Shown here one piece after another: positions 28,057-37,193 of a stretch of DNA of 64,000 nt. The stretch is taken from positions 310,001-374,000 of the forward strand of contig NZ_JAIUZI010000003.1 of NCBI RefSeq assembly GCF_020171285.1, in the 5' to 3' direction. The DNA comes from Seohaeicola saemankumensis. Lineage in GTDB: Bacteria > Pseudomonadota > Alphaproteobacteria > Rhodobacterales > Rhodobacteraceae. The translations under genes and the position numbers were made by a program. The notes under the pieces are model-generated. The model was not told the DNA's origin and searched no databases. It worked only from the letters and a program-made list of their open reading frames with translations. Numbering within the stretch: position 1 is the stretch's first letter; each line of letters opens with the position of its first letter.

Positions 28057-29043
28057 ATGAGACTGACCAGACTACTGAGCACGGGCGCGCTGATCGGCGC
28101 GCTGATGGCAGGGCCGGCCCTGGCCGAAACGCTGAAGGTGACGACGTTCCTGCCGCCGATGCATACCTTCGTCAAGGCGATCACCGCCTGGGGCGAGGAG
28201 ATCTCAGAGAAGTCGGGCGGCGAACTGCAGCTCGAAATCTTTCCCGCCGGCCAGCTCGGACCGCCGCCCCGGCAGTTCGACATCGTGCGCTCGGGCGGGG
28301 CCGACATCGGCATCTTCCTGCACGCGATGACCCCGGGCCGCTTTCCGCTGACGGCGCTGGCCGGGTTGCCGCTGACCCACCCGTCAGAGGGCAGCCAAAG
28401 CGCGGTAACGTCACGACGGCTGACCGAACTGGTGCCCGATTACCTCGCCGCCGAACACCCCGGCACGCGGGTGCTGTGGATGGCGGTGACGCCGCCGCTC
28501 AAGATGCATTTCGCCAAGACCGACCCGTCGGACCTCGGCAACATCGACGGGCTGCGCCTGCGCTATGCCGGCGCGACTTGGCAAAAGATCGTCGAGACAC
28601 TCGGCGCCTCGCCGGTGCCGGTGCCGCCCGCCGAAACCGCCGACGCCATCGGCAAGGGCGTGGTCGACGGCGCCACCTTCCCGTTCGAGGCCGCCATGGC
28701 CTTCGATCTCGGCCCGGTGATCGACTATTCGCTGGAACCGGGGCTGGCCTCCGCCACCTTCGCCGTGGTGATGAGCGACGCCGCCTACAACCGCCTGTCG
28801 CCCGAAATGCAGGCGATCATCGACGAGACCACCGGCCCCGACCGCGCCGCGTGGTTCGGTGATCTCTGGGATGCCAGCGAAGCCCATGGCCGCGACCACA
28901 TGGAACAGGCCGGGGTGACCTTCGTACAGCTGTCCGACGACCAGATCGCCGGTCTGCAGACCGCGTTCAAGGACATCGTCGGCGGTGCGGTCGATGCCAT
29001 CGGCGCCCAGGCCTCCGACTTCCTCGCGGCCTACACCAAATGA
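28057..29043 (+). CDS. TRAP transporter binding protein, DctP type
   Basis: A 328-residue periplasmic TRAP binding protein with a signal peptide ending near GPALAETL. DctP-fold marks include FPAGQLG near residue 65 and LRLRYAGATWQKI. The carboxylate-binding Arg of most DctP proteins probably corresponds to one in this latter segment. GGGAGGACATGAG precedes the start. It belongs to the first of two TRAP systems in the window. Its place in the IclR-linked run suggests a carboxylate substrate of that pathway. Confidence 0.9.
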   Translation: MRLTRLLSTGALIGALMAGPALAETLKVTTFLPPMHTFVKAITAWGEEISEKSGGELQLEIFPAGQLGPPPRQFDIVRSGGADIGIFLHAMTPGRFPLTALAGLPLTHPSEGSQSAVTSRRLTELVPDYLAAEHPGTRVLWMAVTPPLKMHFAKTDPSDLGNIDGLRLRYAGATWQKIVETLGASPVPVPPAETADAIGKGVVDGATFPFEAAMAFDLGPVIDYSLEPGLASATFAVVMSDAAYNRLSPEMQAIIDETTGPDRAAWFGDLWDASEAHGRDHMEQAGVTFVQLSDDQIAGLQTAFKDIVGGAVDAIGAQASDFLAAYTK

Positions 29044-29050
29044 CACCGTC

Positions 29051-29075
29051 CCGGCCCGCCGTCGCGGCGGGCCGG
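29051..29075 (+). terminator. hairpin between TRAP dctP and dctQ
   Basis: A perfect 11-bp GC stem (CCGGCCCGCCG with CGGCGGGCCGG, 3-base loop) is followed by GGTTT. It lies directly after the binding-protein stop and probably raises dctP mRNA relative to the permease genes. Confidence 0.6.
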
Positions 29076-29097
29076 GGTTTCACAGAAAGGACCATCC

Positions 29098-29607
29098 ATG
29101 CCTGACCCCTCCGCCAAACCCGGCGCGATCCCGCGCATCTTGCTGGCGATCGCCTGCGTGGCGCTTTGCGTGATGATGCTGGTGGTGGTCGCCGACGTGG
29201 TCCTGCGCGCCGTGTTCAACACCCCGATCAAGGGCGCCTATGACGTGGTCAGCATCGCGTTGCTGGTCATGGCGATGTTCGGCATGGGGCCGGTGGTGGC
29301 CCGGCGCGGCGAGATCCTGATCGACCTGATCGACAGCCTCGGCTCACCGCTGCTGCTGCGCGGCCTCGCGCTGGTCTCCGCGCTGATCGGCACCGGGCTC
29401 TTCATCTTCTTCGGCTGGGCGATGATCGGCCCCGCGCTCGATGCCTGGCGCTGGGGCGAACGCTCGCTCGAACTGGGCCTGCCGAAATGGCCGCTCTGGG
29501 CGATCACCTTCGTCGGTCTGGCGGGTATCTTCTGGGGCTACGTGGCCCAGCTGCGCGCCGCCCTGCGCGGCCCCGCCGACGCCCCGACCGAAGAGGGCGG
29601 GCTATGA
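29098..29607 (+). CDS. TRAP transporter small permease, DctQ type
   Basis: A 169-residue protein with four hydrophobic helices, the size and topology of DctQ. It includes an ARRGEILIDLID segment after helix 2, a common DctQ feature. It overlaps the start of the large permease gene by 4 bases. It works with DctM as the membrane part of a sodium-driven TRAP importer. Confidence 0.87.
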   Translation: MPDPSAKPGAIPRILLAIACVALCVMMLVVVADVVLRAVFNTPIKGAYDVVSIALLVMAMFGMGPVVARRGEILIDLIDSLGSPLLLRGLALVSALIGTGLFIFFGWAMIGPALDAWRWGERSLELGLPKWPLWAITFVGLAGIFWGYVAQLRAALRGPADAPTEEGGL

Positions 29608-30902
29608 CCGGTTTCGCGCTTGGGCTGGGCGGCATCGGCGTCATGCTGGTGATGCTGTTCCTGCGCCAGCCGGTCTGGCTGGCGCTGGGGCTGATCGGAG
29701 TGGCGGGAAACTGGGCGCTCAACGGTCTGATGTCGTCGAAATTCGTCGCCGGCACCACGGTTTTCGACGTGGTGTCCAACTACAACCTCTCGGTCATCCC
29801 TCTGTTCATCCTGATGGGCGAAATCGCCTCCGGCTCGCGGATGTCGGCGGAACTCTTCACCGCCGCGCGCACCGTGTTGTCGGGCCTGCGCGGCGGACTG
29901 TCGGTGGCGACGCTGGCCGCATCCGGCGCTTTTGGCGCGATCTGCGGCAGCTCGGTCGCCACGGCGGCCAGCATGACCCGCATCGCCATGCCCGAGATGT
30001 CGCGGGCGGGCTACCGGCCCGGCTTTTCCGCCGCTTCCGTCGCCGCCGGCGGGTCGCTCGGCATTCTGATCCCGCCGTCGATCATCCTGGTGATCTATGG
30101 CTCTATCTCGGAAACCTCCGTCGCGCGGCTCTTCGCGGCCTCGATGCTGCCCGGCATCGCGCTCATGTTGCTCTATGTCGGCGTGGCCGTCTGGGTTGCC
30201 GGGCGCGGCGGCGCGGCCCCGACCGAAACCGCCGCCTCTTTCAAGGCGCGTATCCTCGCCCTGCGCGGGCCATGGCAGTTCGTGCTGCTCTTTGTCGTCA
30301 CCATCGGCGGCATCTACGCCGGGGTCTTCTCCCCGACCGAGGCCGCCTCGATCGGCGCCTTTGGTGCCATCGCGCTGGGCTGGCTCAAGGGCACGCTGAC
30401 GTTTGAGAAACTGACCGCCGCCATCCGCGAAAGCGTTCTGGTCTCCTGCGCGCTCTTTATGATCATCATCGGCGCGACGCTGTTTTCCAACTTCGTCGTG
30501 CAGACCCGGCTGCCCGATACCCTGCTGTCACTGGCGCGCGGTGCGGAACTGTCGCCCTGGCTGGTGATGGGGCTGATCATCGTGATTTACATCGTGCTGG
30601 GCTGCTTTCTCGAAGGTCTCGGCATGGTGCTGATCACCGTGCCGGTGTTCCTGCCGGTGATCACCGGCTACGGGTTCGACCCGATCTGGTTTGGCGTGCT
30701 GGTGGCGGTGCTGGTCGAACTGGGGTTGATCACGCCGCCCGTCGGCATGAACCTGTTCATCATTCGCGCCCAGGTGCCCGAGATCCCGATGACCACGATC
30801 TATGGCGGCATCGCGCCCTTCCTGATTGCCCCCATCGTGCTGATCGCGCTGCTCTTCGCCTGGCCCAACCTTGCCCTTTGGCTGCCCGGAGTTCTTTACT
30901 GA
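29604..30902 (+). CDS. TRAP transporter large permease, DctM type
   Basis: A 432-residue polytopic protein with typical DctM marks: IPLFILMGEIAS, SGAFGAICGSSVATAASM, GGSLGILIPPSI and ELGLITPPVGMNLFII. The length is normal for DctM. The start is ATG 29604, overlapping dctQ. Its stop overlaps the start of the following 2-hydroxyacid dehydrogenase gene, so import and catabolic genes are one transcript. Confidence 0.92.
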   Translation: MTGFALGLGGIGVMLVMLFLRQPVWLALGLIGVAGNWALNGLMSSKFVAGTTVFDVVSNYNLSVIPLFILMGEIASGSRMSAELFTAARTVLSGLRGGLSVATLAASGAFGAICGSSVATAASMTRIAMPEMSRAGYRPGFSAASVAAGGSLGILIPPSIILVIYGSISETSVARLFAASMLPGIALMLLYVGVAVWVAGRGGAAPTETAASFKARILALRGPWQFVLLFVVTIGGIYAGVFSPTEAASIGAFGAIALGWLKGTLTFEKLTAAIRESVLVSCALFMIIIGATLFSNFVVQTRLPDTLLSLARGAELSPWLVMGLIIVIYIVLGCFLEGLGMVLITVPVFLPVITGYGFDPIWFGVLVAVLVELGLITPPVGMNLFIIRAQVPEIPMTTIYGGIAPFLIAPIVLIALLFAWPNLALWLPGVLY

Positions 30903-31825
30903 TGCAGATCCTCATCCTCGATGCCGCCGCCGATCACTATGCCGCTCAGCTGGCCCAGGTCGCTCCCGATGCCACCTTCCACACCGCCCGCTCAGAGTCC
31001 GACGCGCTGGAAAAGGCCGCGCAGGCCGAGGTGCTGATCGCACTCGCCCCGCGCATCACGCCGGCGCTCCTGCAGGCGATGCCGCGCCTGCGCTGGATTC
31101 AGGCGCTGACCACCGGCGTCGATACGCTGGCCGGGCTCGAGGGCGTCGCGATCACCAATTGCGCCGGCGTCCACGGCCCGCAGATGTCAGAGCTGGCAAT
31201 CCTGCTGATGATGGCCTCGGCCCGCCGCTTTCCCGCAATGGTGCAGAACCAGCGCGCCGCGACCTGGGATCGCTGGCCGCAACCGCTGCTGGCGGGCAAG
31301 ACCGCCTGCCTCCTGGGTCTCGGCTCCATCGCCGAACATCTTGCCGCCGCGCTGGGCGCGCTGGGCATGACCGTCACTGGTGTATCCGCGCGCAGCGCGG
31401 CCCCCGGCGTCGCGCGGATCTACCCCCGCGCAGAGCTGGCGCAGGCGCTGGCCGGGGCCGATTTCACCGTCGTGCTGACCCCCTACACCGCCGACACCCA
31501 CCATATCATCGACGCCGGGGCATTGGCGGCGATGCCCGCCACCGCCCATCTGATCAACCTCGCGCGCGGCGGCTGCCTGGACGAGGCTGCCGTCGCCCGG
31601 GCGCTGCGCGACGGCACCATCGCCGGGGCCGCGCTCGATGTCTTCGCGCAGGAACCGCTGCCCGCCGACAGCCCGCTCTGGTCGGTGCCCAACCTCATCG
31701 TCACGCCGCATGTCGGCGGCTTTTCCGACATCTACCACCAACAGGTGCTGCCCGTCGTCACCGCCAATCTGGCCGACTACGTCGCGGGCGGTGTCGACGG
31801 GTTGAAACACAAGGTAACCCCATGA
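30902..31825 (+). CDS. D-2-hydroxyacid dehydrogenase family protein
   Basis: A 307-residue NAD(P)-dependent 2-hydroxyacid dehydrogenase. The nucleotide motif is LLGLGSIAEHLA, and the catalytic residues are Arg in NLARGG, Glu in DVFAQEPLP and His in TPHVGG. It interconverts a 2-hydroxy acid and a 2-keto acid. The start is ATG 30902, sharing one base with the dctM stop; a longer frame begins inside dctM. It overlaps the M24-fold gene by four bases. The specific substrate is not visible. Confidence 0.87.
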   Translation: MQILILDAAADHYAAQLAQVAPDATFHTARSESDALEKAAQAEVLIALAPRITPALLQAMPRLRWIQALTTGVDTLAGLEGVAITNCAGVHGPQMSELAILLMMASARRFPAMVQNQRAATWDRWPQPLLAGKTACLLGLGSIAEHLAAALGALGMTVTGVSARSAAPGVARIYPRAELAQALAGADFTVVLTPYTADTHHIIDAGALAAMPATAHLINLARGGCLDEAAVARALRDGTIAGAALDVFAQEPLPADSPLWSVPNLIVTPHVGGFSDIYHQQVLPVVTANLADYVAGGVDGLKHKVTP

Positions 31826-32988
31826 CCATTTCCCCGATCACCGACAGTGAACTGGAACGCCGCTGGGCGCTGGCCCGGCAAGTGATGGAGGACCACGGGC
31901 TCGACGCGCTGGTCATGCACGCGCGCGAGGATTGGATCGGCGGCTATGTCCGCTGGTTCACCGACGTGCCCGCCCTCAACGGCTATCCGCGCACCGTCGC
32001 ATTTTTTCGCGACCGCGAAATGGCCGTCGTTGAAATGGGCGCCTTCGGTACGGACCGCGCGCCGGGGGCCGAAGAAACGGCCTTTCGCGGGGTTGGCCGC
32101 ATGCTTGGCACGCCGTCGTTCCATTCGATCTGCTACACGGTGGATTACGACACCGACCTTTTGATCAACGCGCTGAACGATGCGGGTGCGAAACGCTTGG
32201 GCATCCTCTGCCCGCAGGCGCTGCCCTACGGCATGATGACGGCTTTAAAGACCTGCTTCGATACGGTGGACGCCTCCGACCCCATCGACCGGGTCAAGGC
32301 GATCAAGAGCGCCGAGGAAATCGCTCTGATCCGCCAGACCGCCGCGTTGCAGGATCAGGTCTTTGCCGAGCTCTGCGATTTCTTCCGCCCCGGTATCACC
32401 GACCGCGACGTCGCCGCCCATGCCGAGACCGTGGGCCGCCGTCTGGGCAGCGATCAGGGCATTCTGCTGGGCCTGTCCGCGCCGCAGGGACAGCCCTCGC
32501 GGTTCATGGGGCGGCATTTCCAGACCCGCGAGATCGGATCGGGCGACCACATGTCGGTACTGATCGAGGTCAACGGGCCGGGCGGTCTCTACCTCGAAAT
32601 CGCGCGCACCATGGTGCTGGGCGCGGCGCAGGACCATCTGCACGTGGCCTTTGCCAATGTGAAGGCCGCCCAGGACCACACGCTGTCGCTGATGAAACCC
32701 GGCGCGGCCCCCGCTGATATCGCCGCCGCCCATGACGCCTGGATGCAGGCCCGCGATCTGCCGCCCGAGATCCGGCTCTATGCCCACGGGCAGGGCTGCG
32801 AAATGGTCGAACGCCCGCTGATCCGCCACGACGAAACCCTGCCGCTGGCCGAAAACATGTGCCTCGCCGTGCACCCCGGCTACGACGATGGCCGCGTCTT
32901 TGCGGTGATCTGCGACAATTACCTGATCGGCCCCGACGGACCCGGCGACTGCCTGCACCGCACCGACAAGAAACTCTTTGAACTGTGA
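31822..32988 (+). CDS. M24 (creatinase/prolidase-fold) protein lacking canonical metal ligands
   Basis: A 388-residue pita-bread-fold protein related to aminopeptidase P and creatinase. The five usual metal ligands (Asp, Asp, His, Glu, Glu) appear as Glu249, Glu259, His322, His351 and Cys364. The spacing from His322 to His351 equals that from the His to the first Glu ligand in aminopeptidase P. Only the His is kept, so a two-metal peptidase centre is unlikely. Creatinase also works without metal, so it could be a hydrolase or lyase of a small molecule. It overlaps the 2-hydroxyacid dehydrogenase gene and precedes an amidohydrolase gene. Confidence 0.82.
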   Translation: MTISPITDSELERRWALARQVMEDHGLDALVMHAREDWIGGYVRWFTDVPALNGYPRTVAFFRDREMAVVEMGAFGTDRAPGAEETAFRGVGRMLGTPSFHSICYTVDYDTDLLINALNDAGAKRLGILCPQALPYGMMTALKTCFDTVDASDPIDRVKAIKSAEEIALIRQTAALQDQVFAELCDFFRPGITDRDVAAHAETVGRRLGSDQGILLGLSAPQGQPSRFMGRHFQTREIGSGDHMSVLIEVNGPGGLYLEIARTMVLGAAQDHLHVAFANVKAAQDHTLSLMKPGAAPADIAAAHDAWMQARDLPPEIRLYAHGQGCEMVERPLIRHDETLPLAENMCLAVHPGYDDGRVFAVICDNYLIGPDGPGDCLHRTDKKLFEL

Positions 32989-32998
32989 AGGACCGACC

Positions 32999-33964
32999 AT
33001 GACCCTGACCCCGAAAATCGCGCTCGAAGAGCATTTCATGCATCCCGATTTCTTTGACTATTTCGGCAAGACCGCGATCAACATCAGCCCCGACCTGTTC
33101 GGCAAGGCGCGCGAGGCGCTGCTGGATTTCGGCGATCGCCGGCTTGCGGGCATGGACAGCATCGGGGTCGAGAAATCCATTCTCTCGCTCGCCGGTCCCG
33201 GCGTGCAGGCGGAAAAACGCACCGCCACCGCGCTGCGGCTGGCGCGCCAGGTCAACGACTTTCTCGCGGCGGAAATGGCCAAACGGCCCGACCGCTACGG
33301 CGGTTTCGCCCATCTGGCGATGCAGGATCCGGCGGCGGCGGCGGACGAACTGGAACGCTGCGTGCGCGATCTGGGCATGCAGGGCGCGATGATCAACGGG
33401 CAAACCGGCGGCACCTATCTCGACGATGACCGCTACGCGCCGTTCTGGGAACGGGTCTCGGACCTTGCGGTGCCGGTCTATATCCACCCCAACAACCCGC
33501 CCGAACAGGTGCACATGTACCACGACCACCCCGAGCTTTTCGGCCCGGTCTGGTCCTGGACGGTCGAAACCGCGACCCACGCGCTGCGGCTGGTGTTTTC
33601 AGGCACCTTCGACCGCTATCCGGGGGCGAAACTGATCCTCGGCCATCTGGGCGAAACGCTGCCCTACCTGCTGTGGCGGCTCGACAGCCGGTGGGAGATT
33701 TCCAACCGTGGCGACATGCGGCTCGAGCGCAAGCCGTCGGATTACTTCCGCTCCAACATCTGGATGACCACCTCGGGCATGTGCGCCGACGCGCCGCTGC
33801 GCTGCGCGCTCGACATGGCCGGGCCGGACCGGGTGATGTTCTCGGTCGATTACCCATTTGAGCGCCCCGAAGAGGCCGGCGACTGGATCGAGGCGGCCCC
33901 GCTCACCGACGACGAACGCGCCGCCGTCTGCCACGGCAACGCCCGCGCGCTCTTTGGTCGCTAG
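32999..33964 (+). CDS. amidohydrolase-2 (ACMSD/gamma-resorcylate decarboxylase-like)
   Basis: A 321-residue amidohydrolase of the ACMSD/2,3-dihydroxybenzoate decarboxylase group. Metal-site residues are visible: EEH near residue 10, YIHPNNPP, ILGHLGET and an active-site Asp in FSVDYPFE. Members catalyse metal-dependent non-oxidative decarboxylation or hydration of aromatic or unsaturated acids. The start is ATG 32999, with GAAGGA 7 bases upstream; a longer frame from 32978 overlaps the gene before. Its presence suggests an aromatic or enolic carboxylate in the pathway, though this is inference. Confidence 0.83.
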   Translation: MTLTPKIALEEHFMHPDFFDYFGKTAINISPDLFGKAREALLDFGDRRLAGMDSIGVEKSILSLAGPGVQAEKRTATALRLARQVNDFLAAEMAKRPDRYGGFAHLAMQDPAAAADELERCVRDLGMQGAMINGQTGGTYLDDDRYAPFWERVSDLAVPVYIHPNNPPEQVHMYHDHPELFGPVWSWTVETATHALRLVFSGTFDRYPGAKLILGHLGETLPYLLWRLDSRWEISNRGDMRLERKPSDYFRSNIWMTTSGMCADAPLRCALDMAGPDRVMFSVDYPFERPEEAGDWIEAAPLTDDERAAVCHGNARALFGR

Positions 33965-33986
33965 GCCCCGACAAAAGGACACGATC

Positions 33987-34937
33987 ATGGCATTTGCCAC
34001 GCTCAAGACAACGCTGGCCGCGCTCATCGCCCTGACGCTGCCCCATACGGCCCCGGCCCAGATCGCCGACCAGCCGGACCTCGCCGCCGCGATCCGGGGT
34101 CTCGGCACCGAGCTCAGCCGCGACAGCGTCGGCGGCACCTTCAAACTCTACGCGCCGCAACACGCCAGCGACAGCGACGCCGGGCTGACCGTCACCCGCG
34201 ACCGTGCCTATGGCGACCACGACCGCCACCGGCTCGACGTCTACGCCCCCCAGGGCGCCGACAGCCTGCCGGTCATGGTCTTTGTCCACGGCGGCGGCTT
34301 CGTGCGCGGGGACAAGAAAGGCGCTGCCAACATCGGCCGCTGGTTCGCGCGCCACGACGTGGTGACCGTGACGCTGAACTACCGGTTCGCCCCCGACGCA
34401 CAGTGGCCGTCGGGCGCGCAGGACGTCCGCCGGGCGCTGGACTGGATCGCCGCGAATATCGCCGCTCTGGGCGGCGATCCCGCGCGCATCGTGCTGGCGG
34501 GCAATTCCGCCGGGGCCATGCATGTGGCCGACTACACCTTTCGCGAGGATCTGCAGGCCGGCGACGACGGCGTGATCGGCGCGATCCTGATCTCGCCGCC
34601 CACGGTCGATCTGACCGCGCGGCCCGTCGACCCGAAACGGGACGCGCTCTATTACGGCACCGACGGCGACCGCGCCGCGCAATCGGTGATCAACGCGCTG
34701 GACGGGCGCCGCATCCCGCTGCTGATCGCCTATGCTGAATTGGAACCGGAAGTGATCAGCGATCAGACCCGTCGCCTGATCGAGGCGGTCGCGCGCCGCG
34801 ACGGGCGGCTGCCGCTGGTGGCCTCGGCCCCCGGCCACAATCATATCTCCATCGTCGAACACATCGGCACGGCGGACCAGACGCTGGCGCCCGACATGCT
34901 CGCCTTTGTCCGCCTGCAGGCCCTCGGGCTGCGCTAG
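33987..34937 (+). CDS. secreted alpha/beta hydrolase (HSL/BD-FAE-like esterase)
   Basis: A 316-residue alpha/beta hydrolase with a signal peptide ending near APAQIA, so it should act in the periplasm. The oxyanion motif HGGGF and nucleophile motif GNSAG are both present, and a late His lies in APGHNHIS. These match hormone-sensitive-lipase or carboxylesterase types. It is the last gene of the IclR-linked run, and a periplasmic esterase would release an acid for the two importers encoded upstream. The start is ATG 33987 because only this gives a signal peptide. Confidence 0.83.
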   Translation: MAFATLKTTLAALIALTLPHTAPAQIADQPDLAAAIRGLGTELSRDSVGGTFKLYAPQHASDSDAGLTVTRDRAYGDHDRHRLDVYAPQGADSLPVMVFVHGGGFVRGDKKGAANIGRWFARHDVVTVTLNYRFAPDAQWPSGAQDVRRALDWIAANIAALGGDPARIVLAGNSAGAMHVADYTFREDLQAGDDGVIGAILISPPTVDLTARPVDPKRDALYYGTDGDRAAQSVINALDGRRIPLLIAYAELEPEVISDQTRRLIEAVARRDGRLPLVASAPGHNHISIVEHIGTADQTLAPDMLAFVRLQALGLR

Positions 34938-34964
34938 GCGAATCCGGCGCGGATGTCGGACGGG

Positions 34965-35918
34965 CTACCCGGCGTCCGCGCCTTCCATCACCGGGCGGAT
35001 GCGGCCCAGCCGCATCAGCACCTCCTCCAGCACCCGCTCGGCGGCGCGCGACAGCCGCTGCGCCCGGTCGGCGATGATGAAATAGGGCTCCACCACGATG
35101 TCCCGATCCAGATCGACAGTCACCAGATCGGCGTGGATCCCCTCGGTCAGCACCCCCGCGACCTCCTGCGACAGCGGCGCCACGATATCGCTGCGCGCCA
35201 GCAGCGCCAGCATGATCAACAGCGACGAACTGTTGGTGATCTGCCGCGGCACCGGCAGCCCGCTGTTCAGATACTCCGCCTCCACCGCCTGCCGGATCGG
35301 CGATCCGCGCTCCTGCATGACCCACTCAAACCCGCTCAGATCGGCCAGGGTCACCCCGCGCCTGCCCGCCAGCGGGTGATCGCCGCGCACGATGAACGAT
35401 ACCGTTTCGGTGCGCGCCGGAAACACCCGGAATTCGCCGCTGTCGTATTCGGGTGGCAACCGGGCCAGCACGAAATCGAAATGATCCTCGGTCAGCCCCC
35501 GGATCAGCTGCGTCGACGGGCCGATCTCCACCGTCACCGAAATCTCCGGCGCGCTCTCCTTGACCGCCCGGATCGCGGGTACCAGCACGCCAACCCCCGG
35601 CCCGGTCACCGACCCCACCCGCACCGACCCCGAATGCCCGGCGTTCAGCTGCTGCACCTCGGTTTCCAGGCTGCTCAACTCGTTCAGGATCACCCGCGCG
35701 CGTTTGGCAAAGGCCTCTCCCACCGCCGTCGGCTCCATCCAGCGCGGGTGCCGGATGAACAACGCCGCGCCGATCTGCGCCTCGATCTCGGACAGGATGC
35801 GCGAGGCGGCGGGCTGCGACATCGCCAGTTCATCGGCGGCCAGCTGCAGCTTGCCATGCTGCACGATACCGACAATCAGGCGCAGATGGGTCGGTTTCAG
35901 ACGGCGGGCCAGATCCAT
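34965..35918 (-). CDS. LysR-family regulator, GbpR-like
   Basis: A 317-residue LysR regulator: an N-terminal helix-turn-helix (LIVGIVQHGKLQLAADELAMSQPAASRIL) and a periplasmic-binding-fold effector domain. The long helix-turn-helix and its divergent place beside chvE match GbpR, which controls chvE in agrobacteria in response to galactose and arabinose. The start chosen is ATG 35918 (MDLARRLK); an upstream ATG at 35993 would add 25 non-typical residues. The 154-base gap to chvE contains AT-rich sequence with CATACC and GGTATG 38 bases apart, a possible LysR site. Confidence 0.83.
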   Translation of the reverse strand: MDLARRLKPTHLRLIVGIVQHGKLQLAADELAMSQPAASRILSEIEAQIGAALFIRHPRWMEPTAVGEAFAKRARVILNELSSLETEVQQLNAGHSGSVRVGSVTGPGVGVLVPAIRAVKESAPEISVTVEIGPSTQLIRGLTEDHFDFVLARLPPEYDSGEFRVFPARTETVSFIVRGDHPLAGRRGVTLADLSGFEWVMQERGSPIRQAVEAEYLNSGLPVPRQITNSSSLLIMLALLARSDIVAPLSQEVAGVLTEGIHADLVTVDLDRDIVVEPYFIIADRAQRLSRAAERVLEEVLMRLGRIRPVMEGADAG

Positions 35919-36072
35919 TTTATCATACCAATTTTGTAATGCATTTCCCAAATAATCGAATTTTACAGGTATGTATATCCTGCGGTACCCCATTACCCGT
36001 TGAGGAGGCCCGCCGAAGGCAAAGCGCACACCGCGCCGATTCTGCGGAACGCAACACTGTGGAGGAACACAC

Positions 36073-37122
36073 ATGACACTGAAACTTCTCGCGGCCACTG
36101 CGGCCGCCGCGCTGACCTTTGCCGCCGGCGCCTATGCCGAAGGCACCGTCGGCATCGCCATGCCCACCAAATCGTCGGCCCGCTGGATCTCGGACGGCAA
36201 CTCGATGGTCGAACAGTTCGAGGCGGCCGGTTACACCACCGACCTGCAATACGCCGAGGATGACATCCCCAACCAGCTCGCCCAGATCGAGAACATGGTG
36301 ACCAAGGGCGTCGATGTTCTGGTGATCGCTGCCATCGACGGCACCACCCTGTCGAACGTGCTGGAAAACGCGCATTTCGCCGACATCAAGGTCATCGCCT
36401 ATGACCGCCTGATCCGCGATAGCGCCTACGTCGATTATTACGCCACCTTCGACAACTTCAAGGTCGGCGTGCAACAGGCCAGCAGTCTCGTTGCCGGGCT
36501 CAAGGAACGCTTTGGCGACGGCCCCTACAATGTCGAACTGTTCGGCGGCTCGCCCGACGACAACAACGCCTATTTCTTCTACAACGGCGCCATGTCGGTG
36601 CTGCAGCCGCTGATCGACGCGGGCAGCGTCAATATCGTGTCCGGCCAGATGGGCATGGACACCGTCGGCACCCTGCGCTGGGACGGCGCAGTGGCACAGG
36701 CCCGCATGGATAACCTGCTGTCGGCCCATTACACCGACACGATGGTCCACGGCGTGCTGTCGCCCTACGACGGGCTGTCCATCGGCATCCTGTCCTCGCT
36801 CAAGGGTGTCGGCTACGGCTCTGGCGACATGAAGATGCCGATCGTCTCGGGCCAGGACGCCGAACTGCCGTCGGTGAAATCCATCCTCGCAGGTGAACAG
36901 TATTCCACCGTCTTCAAGGACACCCGCGAACTGGCGCGCGTGACCGTCGGCATGGTCGAGGCGCTGATGAAGGGCGGCACACCCGAAATCAACGACACCG
37001 AAACCTATGACAACGGCGTCAAGGTGGTGCCCTCCTACCTGCTCGAACCGGTCTCGGTCGATGCAACGAACTGGGAAGAGATCCTCCTGGGGTCGGGTTA
37101 CTACACCAAAGATCAGTTCTGA
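36073..37122 (+). CDS. chvE: multiple-sugar periplasmic binding protein ChvE
   Basis: A 349-residue sugar-binding protein with a signal peptide ending GAYA-EG. The mature start ([19 protein letters not shown]) and the [15 protein letters not shown] block are hallmarks of ChvE, which binds L-arabinose, D-galactose, D-glucose and related sugars. TGGAGG precedes the start. It leads the gguAB importer genes and the arabinose/galactose catabolic genes, and is divergent from a GbpR-like regulator, the same arrangement as in Agrobacterium. Confidence 0.93.
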   Translation: MTLKLLAATAAAALTFAAGAYAEGTVGIAMPTKSSARWISDGNSMVEQFEAAGYTTDLQYAEDDIPNQLAQIENMVTKGVDVLVIAAIDGTTLSNVLENAHFADIKVIAYDRLIRDSAYVDYYATFDNFKVGVQQASSLVAGLKERFGDGPYNVELFGGSPDDNNAYFFYNGAMSVLQPLIDAGSVNIVSGQMGMDTVGTLRWDGAVAQARMDNLLSAHYTDTMVHGVLSPYDGLSIGILSSLKGVGYGSGDMKMPIVSGQDAELPSVKSILAGEQYSTVFKDTRELARVTVGMVEALMKGGTPEINDTETYDNGVKVVPSYLLEPVSVDATNWEEILLGSGYYTKDQF

Positions 37123-37136
37123 TCTGACCCGAACCT

Positions 37137-37173
37137 GACCCGCCCGCGCTCCCCCTGGACCCGTGGGCGGGTC
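37137..37173 (+). terminator. hairpin between chvE and gguA
   Basis: A 12-bp stem (GACCCGCCCGCG with CGTGGGCGGGTC, one G-U pair, 13-base loop) lies 14 bases after the chvE stop, with no T-run. It probably raises chvE mRNA over the importer genes. Confidence 0.5.
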
Positions 37174-37193
37174 ATTGACCAAGAGGCCACCCC

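Noticed and set aside
31822..32988. DMSP lyase DddP (also M24 fold)
   Set aside because: The length and the metal-site residues differ from DddP, and the remaining DddP segments are not present.
35924..35973. CATACC/GGTATG as a proven LysR site
   Set aside because: The arms are short and 38 bases apart, so I mention them only in the regulator entry.
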